From assembly GCF_027580225.2 (NCBI RefSeq), contig NC_073356.2, forward strand, positions 9,997,001 to 10,061,000: a stretch of DNA of 64,000 nucleotides. The letters are read 5' to 3'. The position numbers were made by a program, and so were the translations under genes. The DNA comes from Misgurnus anguillicaudatus. Its lineage: Eukaryota > Chordata > Actinopteri > Cypriniformes > Cobitidae. Under the pieces are notes generated by a model that was not told the DNA's origin, did not search any database, and saw only the letters and a program-made list of their open reading frames with translations. Shown here in pieces: positions 37,377 through 48,923 of the stretch (positions are counted from its first letter, which is position 1; each line of letters starts with the position of its first letter).

Positions 37377-37648
37377 ATTTTGGATGCTTTTAGTCACCAA
37401 CAAAATACTCACAGACAGTTACATTTGTGCTATGTCGTAGTTTGAACGCGTTTATTATTATTCTGTAATATGGAAAAAATATAAATAATAAAAAAAATGT
37501 AGGTGTTGTCCTCGGTATTTGAAAAATCCTGGCTACGGCCTTGATAGCAGCAGATCTAGAAGGTGTTATTATACTAAACACAGACAGTGCAGTTTCACAA
37601 CATTCTCATTATGTTAATAAAAACCTTGAAATGGAGACCATAGAAGAC

Positions 37649-39447
37649 TCATTTCAGTTTCTCTCCAGTGTGAATTCTCTCATGGGCTTTTAAGGAAACG
37701 GAATGAGCAAACGTCTTGTCACAATGTGAACATTTGTAAGGTTTTTCACCTGTATGAGTTCTCTGGTGACTCACTAAATTGTCATGTCGATTAAAACACT
37801 TCCCACAAACAATACAGTGATGAGGTTTCTCTCCTGTATGAACACTCTGATGGTCTTTTAAGCTAGTTAAATGAGTAAACGATTTCTCACACTGAGAGCA
37901 TTTGTAAGGTTTTTCACCTGTATGAATTCTCTGGTGATTCACTAAATGGTCATATCGATTAAAACACTTCCCACAAACACTACAGTAATAAGGTTTCTCT
38001 CCAGTGTGAATTCTCTCATGGGCTTTTAAAGTTCTAAGATCAGTGAAGCTCCTTCCACACTGTGAGCAGACGTAAGGTTTCTCTCCGGTGTGAATTATCT
38101 GATGGGCTTTTAAGTTATTTAACTGCGTAAACGATTTCTCACACTGAGAGCATTTGTAAGGTTTTTCACCTGTATGAGTTCTCTGGTGACTCACTAAATT
38201 GTTTTGTCGATTAAAACACTTCCCACAAACACTACAGCGATGAGGTTTCTCTCCAGTGTGAATTATCTCATGGGCTTTTAAAGAACTAAGAACAGTGAAG
38301 CTCCTTCCACACTGTGAGCAGACGTAAGGTTTCTCTCCAGTATGAAATCTTTCATGGGCTTTTAAGCCACCTGATTGAGCAAATGACTTGTCACAGTGTG
38401 AACATTTGTAAGGTTTTTCACCTGTATGAGTTCTCTGGTGCACTACTAAATTTTCAAGCCACCTAAAACTCCTCCCACAGACACTACAGTGATGAGGTGT
38501 CTCTCCAGTGTGAACTCTCTGATGGGCTTTTAAGTGAGTTAAATGAGTAAACGATTTCTCACACTGAGAGCATTTGTAAGGTTTTTCACCTGAATGAATT
38601 CTCTGGTGGATTACTAAATTTCCACGCTGCACAAAACTCCTCCCACAGACACTACAGTGATGAGGTTTCTCTCCGGTGTGAATTATCTCATGGGCTTTTA
38701 AGTTAGGGAAATGAGTAAACGATTTCTCACACTGAGAGCATTTGTAAGGTCTTTCACCTGTATGAATTCTCTGGTGACTCACTAAATTGTCATGTTGATT
38801 AAAACACTTCCCACAAACACTACAGCGATGAGGTTTCTCTCCGGTGTGAATTCTCTGATGGGCTTTTAAGTTAGGTAAACGAGTAAACGATTTCTCACAC
38901 TGAGAGCATTTGTAAGGTCTTTCACCTGTATGAATTCTCTGGTGACTCACTAAATTGTTATGTCGATTAAAACTCTTCCCACAAACACTACAGCGATGAG
39001 GTTTCTCTCCAGTGTGAATGCTCTCATGGGCTTTTAAAGATCTAAGATCAATGAAGCTCCTTCCACAGTGAGAGCAGATGTAAGGTTTCTCTCCGGTGTG
39101 AATTCTCTGATGGGCTTTTAAGGCACCTGACTGAGTAAACCTCTTCTCACACTGAGAGCATTTGTAAGGTTTTTCACCTGTATGAATACTCTGGTGATTC
39201 ACTAAATGATCACGTCGCCTAAAACTCTTCCCACAGACACTACAGCGATGAGGTTTCTCTCCAGTGTGAATTCTCTCGTGGCGTATCAGATGATATTTCT
39301 GACAGAAATGTTTATCACAGTGTGAACATTGATAGATTTTCTCTTTAAAGTGAATATTCTGGTGTGATTTTAATGTACCTGAATCCCTAAAGGCTTTGTC
39401 ACATTTACTGCACTGATACGGTCTCTCATTGGTGTGTATAAACACAT
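37649..39447 (-). CDS. C2H2 zinc-finger protein, last-exon 3' portion (21 fingers)
   Basis: A 598-codon open stretch of 21 consecutive C2H2 fingers of 28 residues each, almost all joined by TGEKP(Y/H) linkers, ending TGEKLK and a stop at 37649. All Cys and His ligands are present. Fingers alternate between a CSVCGK...LV.HQR type and a CSQCEKSF...LKAH type, often with a third CSQCGRSF type. The start at 39445 is artificial: codons VFIH continue finger 4 from 45005. Such proteins bind DNA in the nucleus, often as repressors. There is no KRAB or BTB domain. The 5' edge is the AT duplication (39446-39447) of a 5.6-kb transposon. Confidence 0.95.
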
Positions 39448-39461
39448 CCCAGCAAACATAA

Positions 39462-39890
39462 GGTCAGCGGTCCACCGGCGGACCACCAGCGGCAAAGTTG
39501 GCGGTCCACTGGCGGATGCCGTCAGCGGCTCGCCGGAGTTTTGCCCATCGTTTTTCCAGCGGACCACCAGCGGCAGCCGCTACTTTTTCGACGGAGGTCC
39601 GCTGTCGGACCGCTGCCTCAGATAACATAAGGCCAGCGGACCAGCGGCGGTCCACCGGCGGATGCCGCCAGCGGCTCGACGGAGTTTTGCCCATCGTTTT
39701 TCCATCGGACCACCAGCGGCAGCCGCAGAGGGCGGAGGTCCGCTGTTGGACCGCTGCCCCAGCTAACACAAGGCCAGCGGACGAGCGGCGGTCCGCCGGC
39801 GGATGCCGCCAGCGGCTCGCCGGAGTTTTACCCATCGTTTTTCCAGCGGACCACCAGCGGCAGCCGCAAAGGTCCGCTGGTTTATACCGG
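39462..39890. repeat. Left subterminal GC-rich array, three ~150-160-bp units
   Basis: Units share AACATAAGG(T/C)CAGCGG or AACACAAGGCCAGCGG, GGCGGATGCCG(C/T)CAGCGGCTCG, TTTT(G/A)CCCATCGTTTTTCCA and GGACCACCAGCGGCAGCCGC. Each unit starts with a relic of the element's own terminus (AACATAAGG). Frames through it are artefacts of GC-rich repetition. Confidence 0.85.
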
Positions 39891-41290
39891 TAATGGTTGC
39901 TAGCTGCCCGGTCGGTCCGTGGTTCATAATTGTTTAATCACGCTAACCAAATGTCTTTCAACACAATAATAAACAATTTACATCATCAACTGCAAATTTA
40001 TTATTGTCAGTAAACAGAATAAATATTCAAATGCATATACATTTATCACATGCATTAAAACCAACATGACTTCCAAATAAAAACAACCAGTTTACACCTT
40101 TCTGTACCCATGCAAAGTTATCCATGATTTTACCACCATTTGCAGTAACATATGGTAAATATAAAATCAACCATGGTTTCACAACAATAATAAAGAATAA
40201 ACATTCTCTTACAACAGCATAGGTTTATAGTACTACATTTTAGTAACCACAAACATTACCATGATTTAAAAATATACGGTTACCATGATTTCACTCCAGC
40301 ATTACTATAATACTACTATACTGCCCAACAAAGCCAAAGCGCAGTAACTATGCATTTGGTCAAAATTGAGGTAAAGGTTGAAATGGGCTTTGTGAGATCT
40401 GTTGTCTTGTGACAAAGTCTCCTGGTTTAATTTTGTCCCATCAGAGAAATGTGTTTGCCAAAATTGCAGTAACAAGTTTTACTGGCTGGTGTAAAACACT
40501 TTAAGAACTTTTTTCTCGGTTTTAGTGTTAGCGTAGTTACTGCACTTAGAAGAAGAAACTTTTTCAACCCACTTTGTGTTGTTACAATGTCTGTAAAATG
40601 TACATTAACAATATTTGGATGATGCAAAACATCATTTTGGCAGAGTATTGTGGACAAATAAATGGAAATAAATCAGTAAAATTAGCTAAAGAATATTTTT
40701 TCAAATATAAACATATATTGTATTTGTAACAATATTAAGTGGGTTGAAAATCTGTAGGGTTGCGCTTTGGTGCAGTAATTACAATATGTTACATTTGGCA
40801 GTTGTGTATGTCCATCTATAGATGCCATCATATAATGTCTTTGTGAGTGTTTACGTCATCTGAAGTCTTCACAAGTGAGGCTGAATCTAAACAGAGCCGT
40901 AAGCTCTAGTTATCTTATGATGTGTATCCTGATGGACAAAAACAGACAAGCAAAATGAGAAGGATTCGGATTGCTGCTGTTCATATTATTTCAAGCAAAA
41001 CCTCATTTGCGCATTTTATTATTTAATTACTGAAGAACAAGGTCATAAGATGTATTTGTGTATGTGAATGCTTGTCTTAGAAGAGGATTTAGACTGCATG
41101 GGAGAATTTAGGAGTAAAATGTGAAAAAGCCTTGCCTTTTTATTGTATTTTGTTAAAGTACAATTATGGTCCGACTAATGATTTTACATTTACTTTGGTG
41201 TGTAAGTATGTATTAGTACAAGTTAACGATATGCGTAAACAATGAGTAACAATGACTTTGTATTGCGTGAGGCTGCCTGAACCTCCATGT

Positions 41291-41906
41291 CATTTCTGGC
41301 TTATAACAAATACCACAGCGGTGCCTGGGGGCTGCTGTGTGGCGGGGTGTGGAGCTAACATAGCCTGACTCCGCCCTCCTATGTGCTTCCGCTTAATTTT
41401 CATTTCGCTTCAGTACAATGTCTGGGACTGCTGTGTAGAGTTTCGTTTTCTCCTGCAAAAATCTGCAGGACCAATCAGCGAACAGAGGTCGTACTTCAAC
41501 AGAAGACCCTCCTTAAAGGAAGTAACACTTTGCAATGGAGCGTGGCCAGACTCCCTGTACAAATGAAATGAATGTACGAGAGTCTGGTTGGACCAGGCTT
41601 GAGCTAACAAGCCAAAAACCCAGAAATAAGATTTTATAAGGTGTTGACACAAAAAAAAAACTAGCGTTTCAAAGACACAAAACTGGATACAGGCAACTTG
41701 TCATAGTACTACTATAATTAGAACTATGCCCAGTTGCCCACTGTAGGGAAACATAATCAGCGATCCACTTTTGTCTCCTTAAAGGCTGAGTTTTATAGCT
41801 TGGTACTAAAAACTTATTTCTGGGTTTTTCAGCGTGTTAGCTGTAGACTCTGTCACGCAGCAGCTTTCAGGCATTGTTTTGTTTTTTTGGTTATAAGCCA
41901 GAAATG
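41291..41906. repeat. Foldback element inside the 5.6-kb transposon
   Basis: CATTTCTGGCTTATAAC at 41291 is perfectly inverted at the right end (to 41906). Inversion continues inward, e.g. GCTAACAAGCCAAAAACCCAGA against CTGGGTTTTTCAGCGTGTTAGC. The left arm was split by the 240-bp MITE at 41361-41600. Confidence 0.75.
41361..41600. mobile_element. 240-bp MITE with 9-bp duplication
   Basis: Ends TAGCCTGACTCC and GGACCAGGCTT with imperfect inversion (also GGAGTCA-like AGTCTGGTTGG inside). It is flanked by GAGCTAACA at 41352-41360 and 41601-41609. A 9-bp duplication is typical of MULE elements, but the TIRs are too short to classify. Confidence 0.65.
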
Positions 41907-42661
41907 CAATATAAAGTAAATGGAGATGGTTGGATTGTTTTCCCCCGGTGGGCGTGGTTTTCTAATAATGCGCTGTCTGTATAATTGCTCCCACTTTTAC
42001 TCATAGCCTACAAATGAACTCCTGTCAGCATTGCATTGTGACCGAATCTTTCAAACAGGAGCGTCACATTTCCGGCTGACGTCAGACATATTCAGGCCAA
42101 TCACAACGTACATATTAGCTGGCCAATCAGGGACACAGCGCATTTCAGATCGATGAGTTCTGTATAAAATCAATGCGTTTGAGGAATGGAGGAAATCTAA
42201 AGCTATAAAAATGTATGTGTTTTTAACCGTACACCACGCAAACACATTGCATATTATACCAAATACACAAAATAACATTGTTTTTTACCAATGAAATTGG
42301 ATGCACTTTATAAATAAACCACAACCTTAAACCTGTAAACAGCAATGTATTAGTTTAAGGTTGTACTTACTAGTTATGAGATTCATAGCACCTTAGAGAT
42401 GTTTTCTGACAGGTCTGCTTCAATTCTGCTGCACGGATATCAGCATGGAAAATCTACAAACATAATATGCAATTTGTCACAAAGCAATCAATATTGATTA
42501 AAAGGATGTGAAACACTGAAAAGAAAATTAAAGTATACAAAATATAACAGAATCTATGTTTTTAGGTTTACTTGTTCATTTAATATACGGACTACCGGCA
42601 CATCCGGGAACTTGACTGTAAATTTCGTCACCGCCCCTTTTTGGGTGATAGAAAAGCAGCG

Positions 42662-43303
42662 CTTCCATTGACTTCCATTCAAAACAGCGGAACAAAGCAA
42701 CGTTTTTACACAGCTGGCAGGCGTAAATAACTTATGAAATCACTCAGATTAAACATGTCGAGTATTTATCTGTCCACCCTGCCTGCCATAGAGCCCGAAA
42801 GATACATTAAAACATTTAATTTGGTCAATATAAAAACATGTCCCTTTCATTCTTACAGCGTCAAATTTGTGTAACAACGCCATCCAGTGATTGCTGGAAA
42901 TATCGCTAAGCCAGTTAGTTGTATGGCTGGACGGAAAAGTGCACTCATTACTCAAAATATAAAGACATAATAAATAAATACGAAGTAACTTTCAAATACG
43001 AAGTAAAATCATTCACTTGCTTCCCTGTTGACTCGATGAGGTACGAGTTTAATGTCCGGGTAAGACACCTCTGGCCAATAGGGAGCGTTGTTACACAAAT
43101 TTGACGCTGTGAGAATGAAAGGGACATGTTTCCACACTGACCAAACCAAATGTGTCAATGTATCTTTCGCGCTCCACGGCAGGCAGGGCGGACAGATATA
43201 TACTCAACATGTTTAATCTGAGTGATTTCATAAGTTATTTACGCCTGCCGGCTGTGTACGAATGTTGCTTTGTTCCGCTATTTTGAATGAAAGTCAATGG
43301 AAC
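42662..43303. repeat. Foldback element with ~220-bp arms
   Basis: CTTCCATTGACTTCCATTC at the left pairs with GAATGAAAGTCAATGGAA at the right. The arms include GTAAATAACTTATGAAATCAC and its inverse, and CGTCAAATTTGTGTAACAACGC and its inverse, with a ~190-bp loop. Non-coding. It can form a long cruciform or hairpin transcript. Confidence 0.8.
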
Positions 43304-44090
43304 GTCTAGTTTGTTTTCCCCCAAAAGTGGGCGTGAACCTGTTCAGAGACATTCTATGACGTTGCGCCGGTTGTGCGTATTGCTCATATGGTGCCACTCA
43401 CGTTTGGATGTTAAAATCTTCCTAGAATAACTGCAATAAACGCAGAAAAATGACAAGATGCATGGTAATATGTTGTGAAAAAAGTGAGTAAATATGCTCT
43501 CAACCTGCCTGAGTTTACATCTGTCTGTGGCTCCCTTCAGAAAATTTTGAAATCTTTCAGCTTTTCTTCTATTATAGAGGTTATTTTTGTCACTCCTAAA
43601 ATAAAATAACAACTTTTTGTATATATATGTTAACGATAAAACATGTGTTTGTACTACTTTCACCAAATACTCACGCTATATGAAAGTTTTTTCACCGTTT
43701 AACTGTGCAGTACATTGCATATTTTAGGCTAAACAAATTAGCATAAGTTACTTCCAATAATGCATTGACAACCTGAACAAAGCTATTACATCATCTCATC
43801 AACACACGAAGTTGGTTTTTAAAAAGCCAAAACTTAATAAACAATGCAAAAGCTATAGTCACCCTAACATTATCACTTTTGAAAAGCGTCCACATGCTTA
43901 CAGAAGACAAAAAAACATTTCTATGAAGTAAATATTCAACACAAGCGTTTCTGTTACGTGTCAATAATAGTTTTGTGCATTATTTGTGTATTTTGAGGGA
44001 ATAAACTTACCTGAAAACAGTAAAGGAACCCGTGAAAGAGGAGCTTCGTCAGTCCCACACCGGATGGTAATCCGTATTGAGAAAGAAGGC

Positions 44091-44255
44091 TGTTCGACTT
44101 CCTGCCTGCGGCCCCGCTAGAACTGACAGACGGATGACGTTAAAGTGCCGCGAGAGCGAGACGAAATTACACTTCGTATGAGTTCTCGAATCGTTCTCGC
44201 GGTACTTTGACGTCATACAGCTGTCGGTTCTTGCAGCGCCGCATGAAGTCGAACA
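44091..44255. repeat. 165-bp palindromic MITE
   Basis: TGTTCGACTTC at the left and GAAGTCGAACA at the right. Inner arms GATGACGTTAAAGTGCCGCGAGAG and CTCGCGGTACTTTGACGTCAT pair with few mismatches. Confidence 0.75.
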
Positions 44256-44589
44256 AGCCAAAAAGGGCACGTGTTCGGCGCGCACAACACACGCGTCATG
44301 GCAAATTCACACATTGACATAATCACAACAACAATTTAAAATCTCCTCAAATGATTATGAAATCACAAACTCGTGTTTGTTTGTTGTCTATAAATGTCCA
44401 AATAACCACACCTGCACGTGGACTATATTGTATTAAACACTATCTCTCATTTTTTATTTTATCCTTAAAATTCTTTTAAACTGAAATATAAAAAAAAATG
44501 TATGCATTTCGTTAAATAAGCCCTATATGCAGTCTCATATTGTTTTTCATGTATTTTCTTAAGATTTTTATAATTCTTAGTTTCAGTAG

Positions 44590-45004
44590 AAACCTAGCAG
44601 TTTGCCACTGGTGTACCAACGGTGGTCCAGCAGGGGCAAGCCGCTGGTGGCTTGCCACCCAAGAAACGCCAGCAGGCCGACAGCTTTTTTACGTTGGTCG
44701 GTTTGCCGAAGGTGCCCCGACGGTGGTCCGACCGCGTCAAGCCGCTGACTTCGTGCCATCCAAAAACCGCCGGCGGACCGCCAGGTCATTGTTTGCTGGG
44801 GCGGTTTGCCACTGGTGTACCAACGGTGGTCCAGCAGGGGCAAGCCGCTGGTGGCTTGCCACCCAAGAAACGCCGGGAGACCGACAGCTTTTTTACGTTG
44901 GTCGGTTTGCCGAAGGTGCCCCGACGGTGGTCCGACCGCGTCAAGCCGCTGACTTCGTGCCGCCCAAAAACCGCCGGCGGACCGCCAGGTCATTGTTTGC
45001 TGGG
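44590..45004. repeat. Right subterminal GC-rich array, two ~206-bp units
   Basis: GCCACTGGTGTACCAACGG begins units at about 44600 and 44807. Each ends CGCCAGGTCATTGTTTGCTGGG, i.e. the outer unit end is the transposon terminus itself and the inner unit carries an internal copy of it. Units differ at only a few positions. Confidence 0.85.
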
Positions 45005-45450
45005 ATGTTTCTTCAGACAGCTTTTTTCTCTGAATCTCTTCTCACAGTGAGGACACTCGTATGGTTTTTCTCCTGTGTGAATTCTCTGATGAGCATCAAG
45101 ACTTTGTTTGGTGCTGAAGTAATTTCCACATTCAGTGCAGCAGAAAGGCGATTCACCATTGTGTAACTTCATGTGATCTTCCAGCTGAGATAAGACAAAA
45201 ATCATCCCACACTGCTCACAGTGAAACTGCTGCTGCTTCTTCTCTTCGTGATCTTTTGAATGATGAAGTTTCTTCTCTTGTAAGGTAGTAAAGCTGAGTT
45301 TCTGTTCTGTGTGTTTTCTCTCATGTGTCTCTAAATGTCTCTGTGAGCTGAATGTCTTTCCACAGGTGATGCAGGAAAGAGTTTGTGCTGTCAGTCGCTC
45401 TTCTGATGTTGAGGATGTTTCTCCCTCGGAACATGATTCACTCTTCACAT
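45005..45450 (-). CDS. C2H2 zinc-finger protein, last-exon 5' portion (fingers 1-4)
   Basis: A splice acceptor (TGTTTCTTTTAG on the minus strand, AG at 45451-45452) precedes DVKSESCSEGETSSTSEERL. Fingers follow: CITCGKTFSS...H, CEQCGMIFVLSQ...H (one residue short), CTECGNYFST...H and CPHCEKRFRE...KKH. The last stops at its first zinc-binding His (codon 45005-45007), where the transposon lies; its second His is in VFIH at 39434-39445. Read through, the frame ends five codons into the transposon. Phase matches the donor at 57719. Confidence 0.9.
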
Positions 45451-45506
45451 CTAAAAGAAACATGATACAATTAAAACAGCTGAGAGGATTAATATTCTAC
45501 CCCCAC

Positions 45507-47432
45507 TAGGCTTGGGCGGTAATACGGTAATATGGTATACCGCGGGATCTAAAAATAGCAAAGGTATCAGTTTCTATACCGCCATACCGGCATTTAAAAA
45601 AAACAATGAACTTATATAGCAGACAAGGATTAAATATTAAATTAGGGATGGCGAAAACTAAAAATTTTCTTCACCGACCACCGAGCCATTAACTGATTAG
45701 TTTAAAACAAGTTACGCTGTTTGAAATAACAGTCATTTCGAGCTGCGCCTGCAATCTCGCAACTCTGTCGCATCTCTCTGCTGCTCTGCCTCCGGCTCAT
45801 CCGAAACATCATTCCCGCAAACGCGTCGCCGCGGAGCTTGTATGCTGCTTGTATGCAATCGGACGACAAATGACTCCTTAGTTTCAAAATGGTTTTGGTA
45901 AGGTGATCGCGTGGAAAATAAAGGCGTTTGTCTTATTAGAAGCTCATTTGAAACATTGCCGCGGCTTATTTAAGAAAATGACAGACGCCGCTTAAGTTTG
46001 AGGTAGTCCTAAAAATAATAAAGAAAGATGATGATCATCATCACCTTATCAGTTAGCACTGAAATGTAGATGTAATGTATTTCCAAATCTAAAACCAACT
46101 TGTGCGGAATGTTGCCAATAGACTGCAACACGATAAAACAGGCACCTTCAGAATGCATAAAGACGCACCGCCAAGGCAAGTCTAACTCACTCTGTGCCTT
46201 CTAGTAACGACTAGAACAACTCTTTTGTATAATTATTATTACTTTTTCATTTTTCAAAAAGACAAGTGTCAACTTCTGTTAAGTGCAACATGGACGATGC
46301 AATGCTTTGCTGATGCGAGCCGCGAGAAAGCCCTTGTCTGTTTTAGAAAGAATGCAGCAAAGATATTTAATGCTAATGTATGAGTTTCATTCATTTATGA
46401 TGAGGTCCGTGCGTTCTAGTCAACATTGCAATGCAAGCGAACGCGCCGTGCCGGCGCCTCCATGTCACGGTTATTATATTGTCTATATTTGCTTTTAATT
46501 TATTAAATACATGCAATTGGTTGATAAAACATTTATTAAAATTAAGACACAATTTATACAAAAACGAAATTCACTTTAAAGAAAGGCTTTCTACAAAGCA
46601 AAACCTAATTAAGTGGTAAAAATGTCTATTTACAAAAACAAAACTTAATCTGCACTTTACTGTTAAAAGACGTGAATGTTAATAATTTGGAATACAACCA
46701 GGAAAGACTTTCGTTTTAATTATTTAATTGCTGGATTTAACAAAAAATATTTTAATTTTATATGCTGGAATATGCAGAAATATAAGTTAACAGAAGGAGG
46801 ACTTTCTTTATTTCATTAAAATATGGCGAAATGTGCAGAAAATAGGTTTAAATGTTCAGCAATTTTCTTCAAGTCTGAGACTGTTGCTTTGATTGAATTT
46901 TAGCTTGATGCAATGTGAGTGCACAAAACCAAACGCCGTGACCTCGCGCCAGAACCCAAATGCCGTGACCTTGCGCCAAATGTTTTTATTGGTTTATAAG
47001 TACAAACAGGCGAGTTACGAAATATTGAGTGTGAGGGATTTAGTGTGAGTTCACTTTACACAAAAATATCCTGGAAATTGGAATGAGATGGCTAACTGTA
47101 GTCGCGTTTAGTCCACTATAATAGCCTAATTTAGAGATAATTTTTTTAACCAACAACTGGTTAATTCTGTTTGACCTTTTGTATTTAACTTTTTTATAAA
47201 CTGCTAGTTGTTGCTAATAAAAGTTGTTAATATTGTTGTGCATGTTATTTTGTTATTGTTTCAGTATTAGTGTTTGGTATTCAGTTTCTGAAGGGTTTAG
47301 GCACAAGCCAACATTATAGCGACACTGTCTGATTACGTCATAATTTTATAATTATTCACGGTAATACCGTATACCGGGGTAAAATAGGGAGGCGGTTTGA
47401 TGGTATCAAAATTTGAATACCGCCCAAGCCTA
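45507..47432. mobile_element. hAT element, 1.9 kb, TIR TAGGCTTGGGCGGTA
   Basis: TAGGCTTGGGCGGTAATACGG at the left and ACCGCCCAAGCCTA at the right, flanked by the perfect 8-bp duplication ACCCCCAC (45499-45506 and 47433-47440). Near 46930-46980 AAC(C)CAAA(C/T)GCCGTGACCT(C/T)GCGCCA is tandemly duplicated. No transposase is readable, so it is a non-autonomous copy. Confidence 0.9.
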
Positions 47433-47510
47433 ACCCCCACCCAGCTCAAGGGTGAAGAAACGCATTATCCTTCCTGTGTGTAAAAATGCAATATTTTACA
47501 ATGCAACTAG

Positions 47511-48244
47511 GAGGCCGTTTACACTTGGTATTAAGATGTGTTTTCATCGATCAGATCACAAGTGGACGAGAGAGACACATGACGTTTACACCTGGTATTT
47601 AAATCCGTCTCCTTTGTCCACTTTCAACCGCTTCTGTGCTGAATACTATGAGGGGGTGGTCTGTGAGACGGTGGGCGAGTCTCTCTGCTGTCATTCAAAC
47701 CCGAGCGGGAGTAATTATGAGTTTATATGGACGCAAACTAATATTATGTCGGAGTGCACTGCTTGTTTAGCAAGTAAACATGCTGCACAGTGTTTTGTAC
47801 ATGAGTATGTAAGAGCTTTCTTTGAATTTTCAGCACAATTGATGAAATAGGATCGCGCAACTTTCAGACGCTTTCAAAACGAAACTACGGAGATCAGCCG
47901 CTTAGTTTTTATCAATGAAAGGCTAAAAATAGCGCTGTTCACCGAATGTTCACGCCAGAAGTCAAAAAAGACGTGAAACTTGTGTTTAATACCTCAGATT
48001 AGATAAATGGGCGGAGAGAAGACGGTCGCGTGTGGCTGTTCGAACGCATTCAACCACATGTGCGTTCCGCAGCTCCAAAGTGATCCGATCGAAAGTGGTT
48101 TCGACCACCTCTGGATGTGGTTGAAAGTGGTCGAAAGTGGACGAGCTCAAAACGTTTTGAACACCGTTTACACCTGGCATTAACGTCATCCACTTGTGAT
48201 CCGATCGACGAAAACACATGTTAATGCCAAGTGTAAACAGCCTC
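47511..48244. mobile_element. Harbinger-type MITE, 734 bp
   Basis: TIRs GAGGCCGTTTACACTTGG and CCAAGTGTAAACAGCCTC, flanked by the 3-bp duplication TAG (47508-47510 and 48245-48247). Subterminal inverted blocks include ATGTGTTTTCATCGATC. The 132-codon frame inside (47452-47850) is not conserved-looking. Confidence 0.8.
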
Positions 48245-48583
48245 TAGGGCTGCAACAACTAATTGATAAAATCTATTTAAAAAAACAATATTGAAATTCA
48301 TTATCGAAAGGGTTGGGAATCGTTAGAAATTTTCCGGTTCCGATTCCGGTTCCAGTTCTGCCTAACGATTCCGGTTCTGATTCAGGTTCCATGTAATAAA
48401 AAATAATGCACAATACTTAAACAATTCAATGTGTGTTTATTAATCACTGATAAAATATTTTAAATGTAAAGTGATATTTTCACTTTTTCAGTCACTAGGC
48501 CTATATCATTTATTCCTGTTGTAGTCCTCGTAGGAATGTACCTGTTGAAGTGAACTATTAGCAGCAGCAATTCTCATATGATT

Positions 48584-48923
48584 CAGGGCTCCAGACTGCC
48601 CCCAAATGGTGGCATTTTGCCCCTAAAATTTTAGAGTGTGGCACTGAATTTTACATCCAGTCGCACATGTGCAACCAGTAAATTTGACCTTATTTTCCAA
48701 AAGTGCACAATAAAATGTGACACTGAATTTGAAACAGCACATTGTATTTTCTGCATCTATCATCAAGTATTTATTAGTAATACACTGGAAATTAGAAGAA
48801 ATGTGAATATTTGGTTAGCATGTTGATTTACGGTGTGTGCCCCTAAATTTTCTGGTTGCACCCCTAAAATTTTCAGTTGGGGGCCACTGTGCTCCTAGTT
48901 AAAAAAGTTAGTCTGGAGCCCTG
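48584..48923. mobile_element. CAGGGCTCCAGACT MITE, copy 1
   Basis: TIRs CAGGGCTCCAGACTGCC and AGTCTGGAGCCCTG, flanked by the 5-bp duplication TGATT (48579-48583 and 48924-48928). A second copy at 57020 shares the same ends and interior (GGTGGCATTTTGCC, CCAGTCGCACATGTG, CAGTTGGGGGCCA). Confidence 0.85.

Larger units (their letters stand above)
39448..45004. mobile_element. 5557-bp DNA transposon in the zinc-finger coding exon
   Basis: Ends CCCAGCAAACA at 39448 and TGTTTGCTGGG at 45004, flanked by a 2-bp duplication AT (39446-39447 and 45005-45006). Removing element and one AT rejoins AAACAT to GTGTTT in frame and rebuilds a finger. Both ends have GC-rich tandem arrays of different units. The 4.7-kb interior is AT-rich with foldback MITEs and no transposase. 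A 2-bp AT duplication would suit an ISL2EU-type element, but the family is not identified. Confidence 0.9.

Noticed and set aside
37649..39445. Independent intact 598-residue zinc-finger gene starting at 39445
   Set aside because: The frame begins in the middle of a finger at a transposon edge; the other half of that finger is at 45005, so it is part of a larger exon.
44540..45166. 208-codon plus-strand frame with repeated GG-rich peptide
   Set aside because: It runs through the GC-rich subterminal tandem units of a transposon and into the antisense of a zinc-finger exon.
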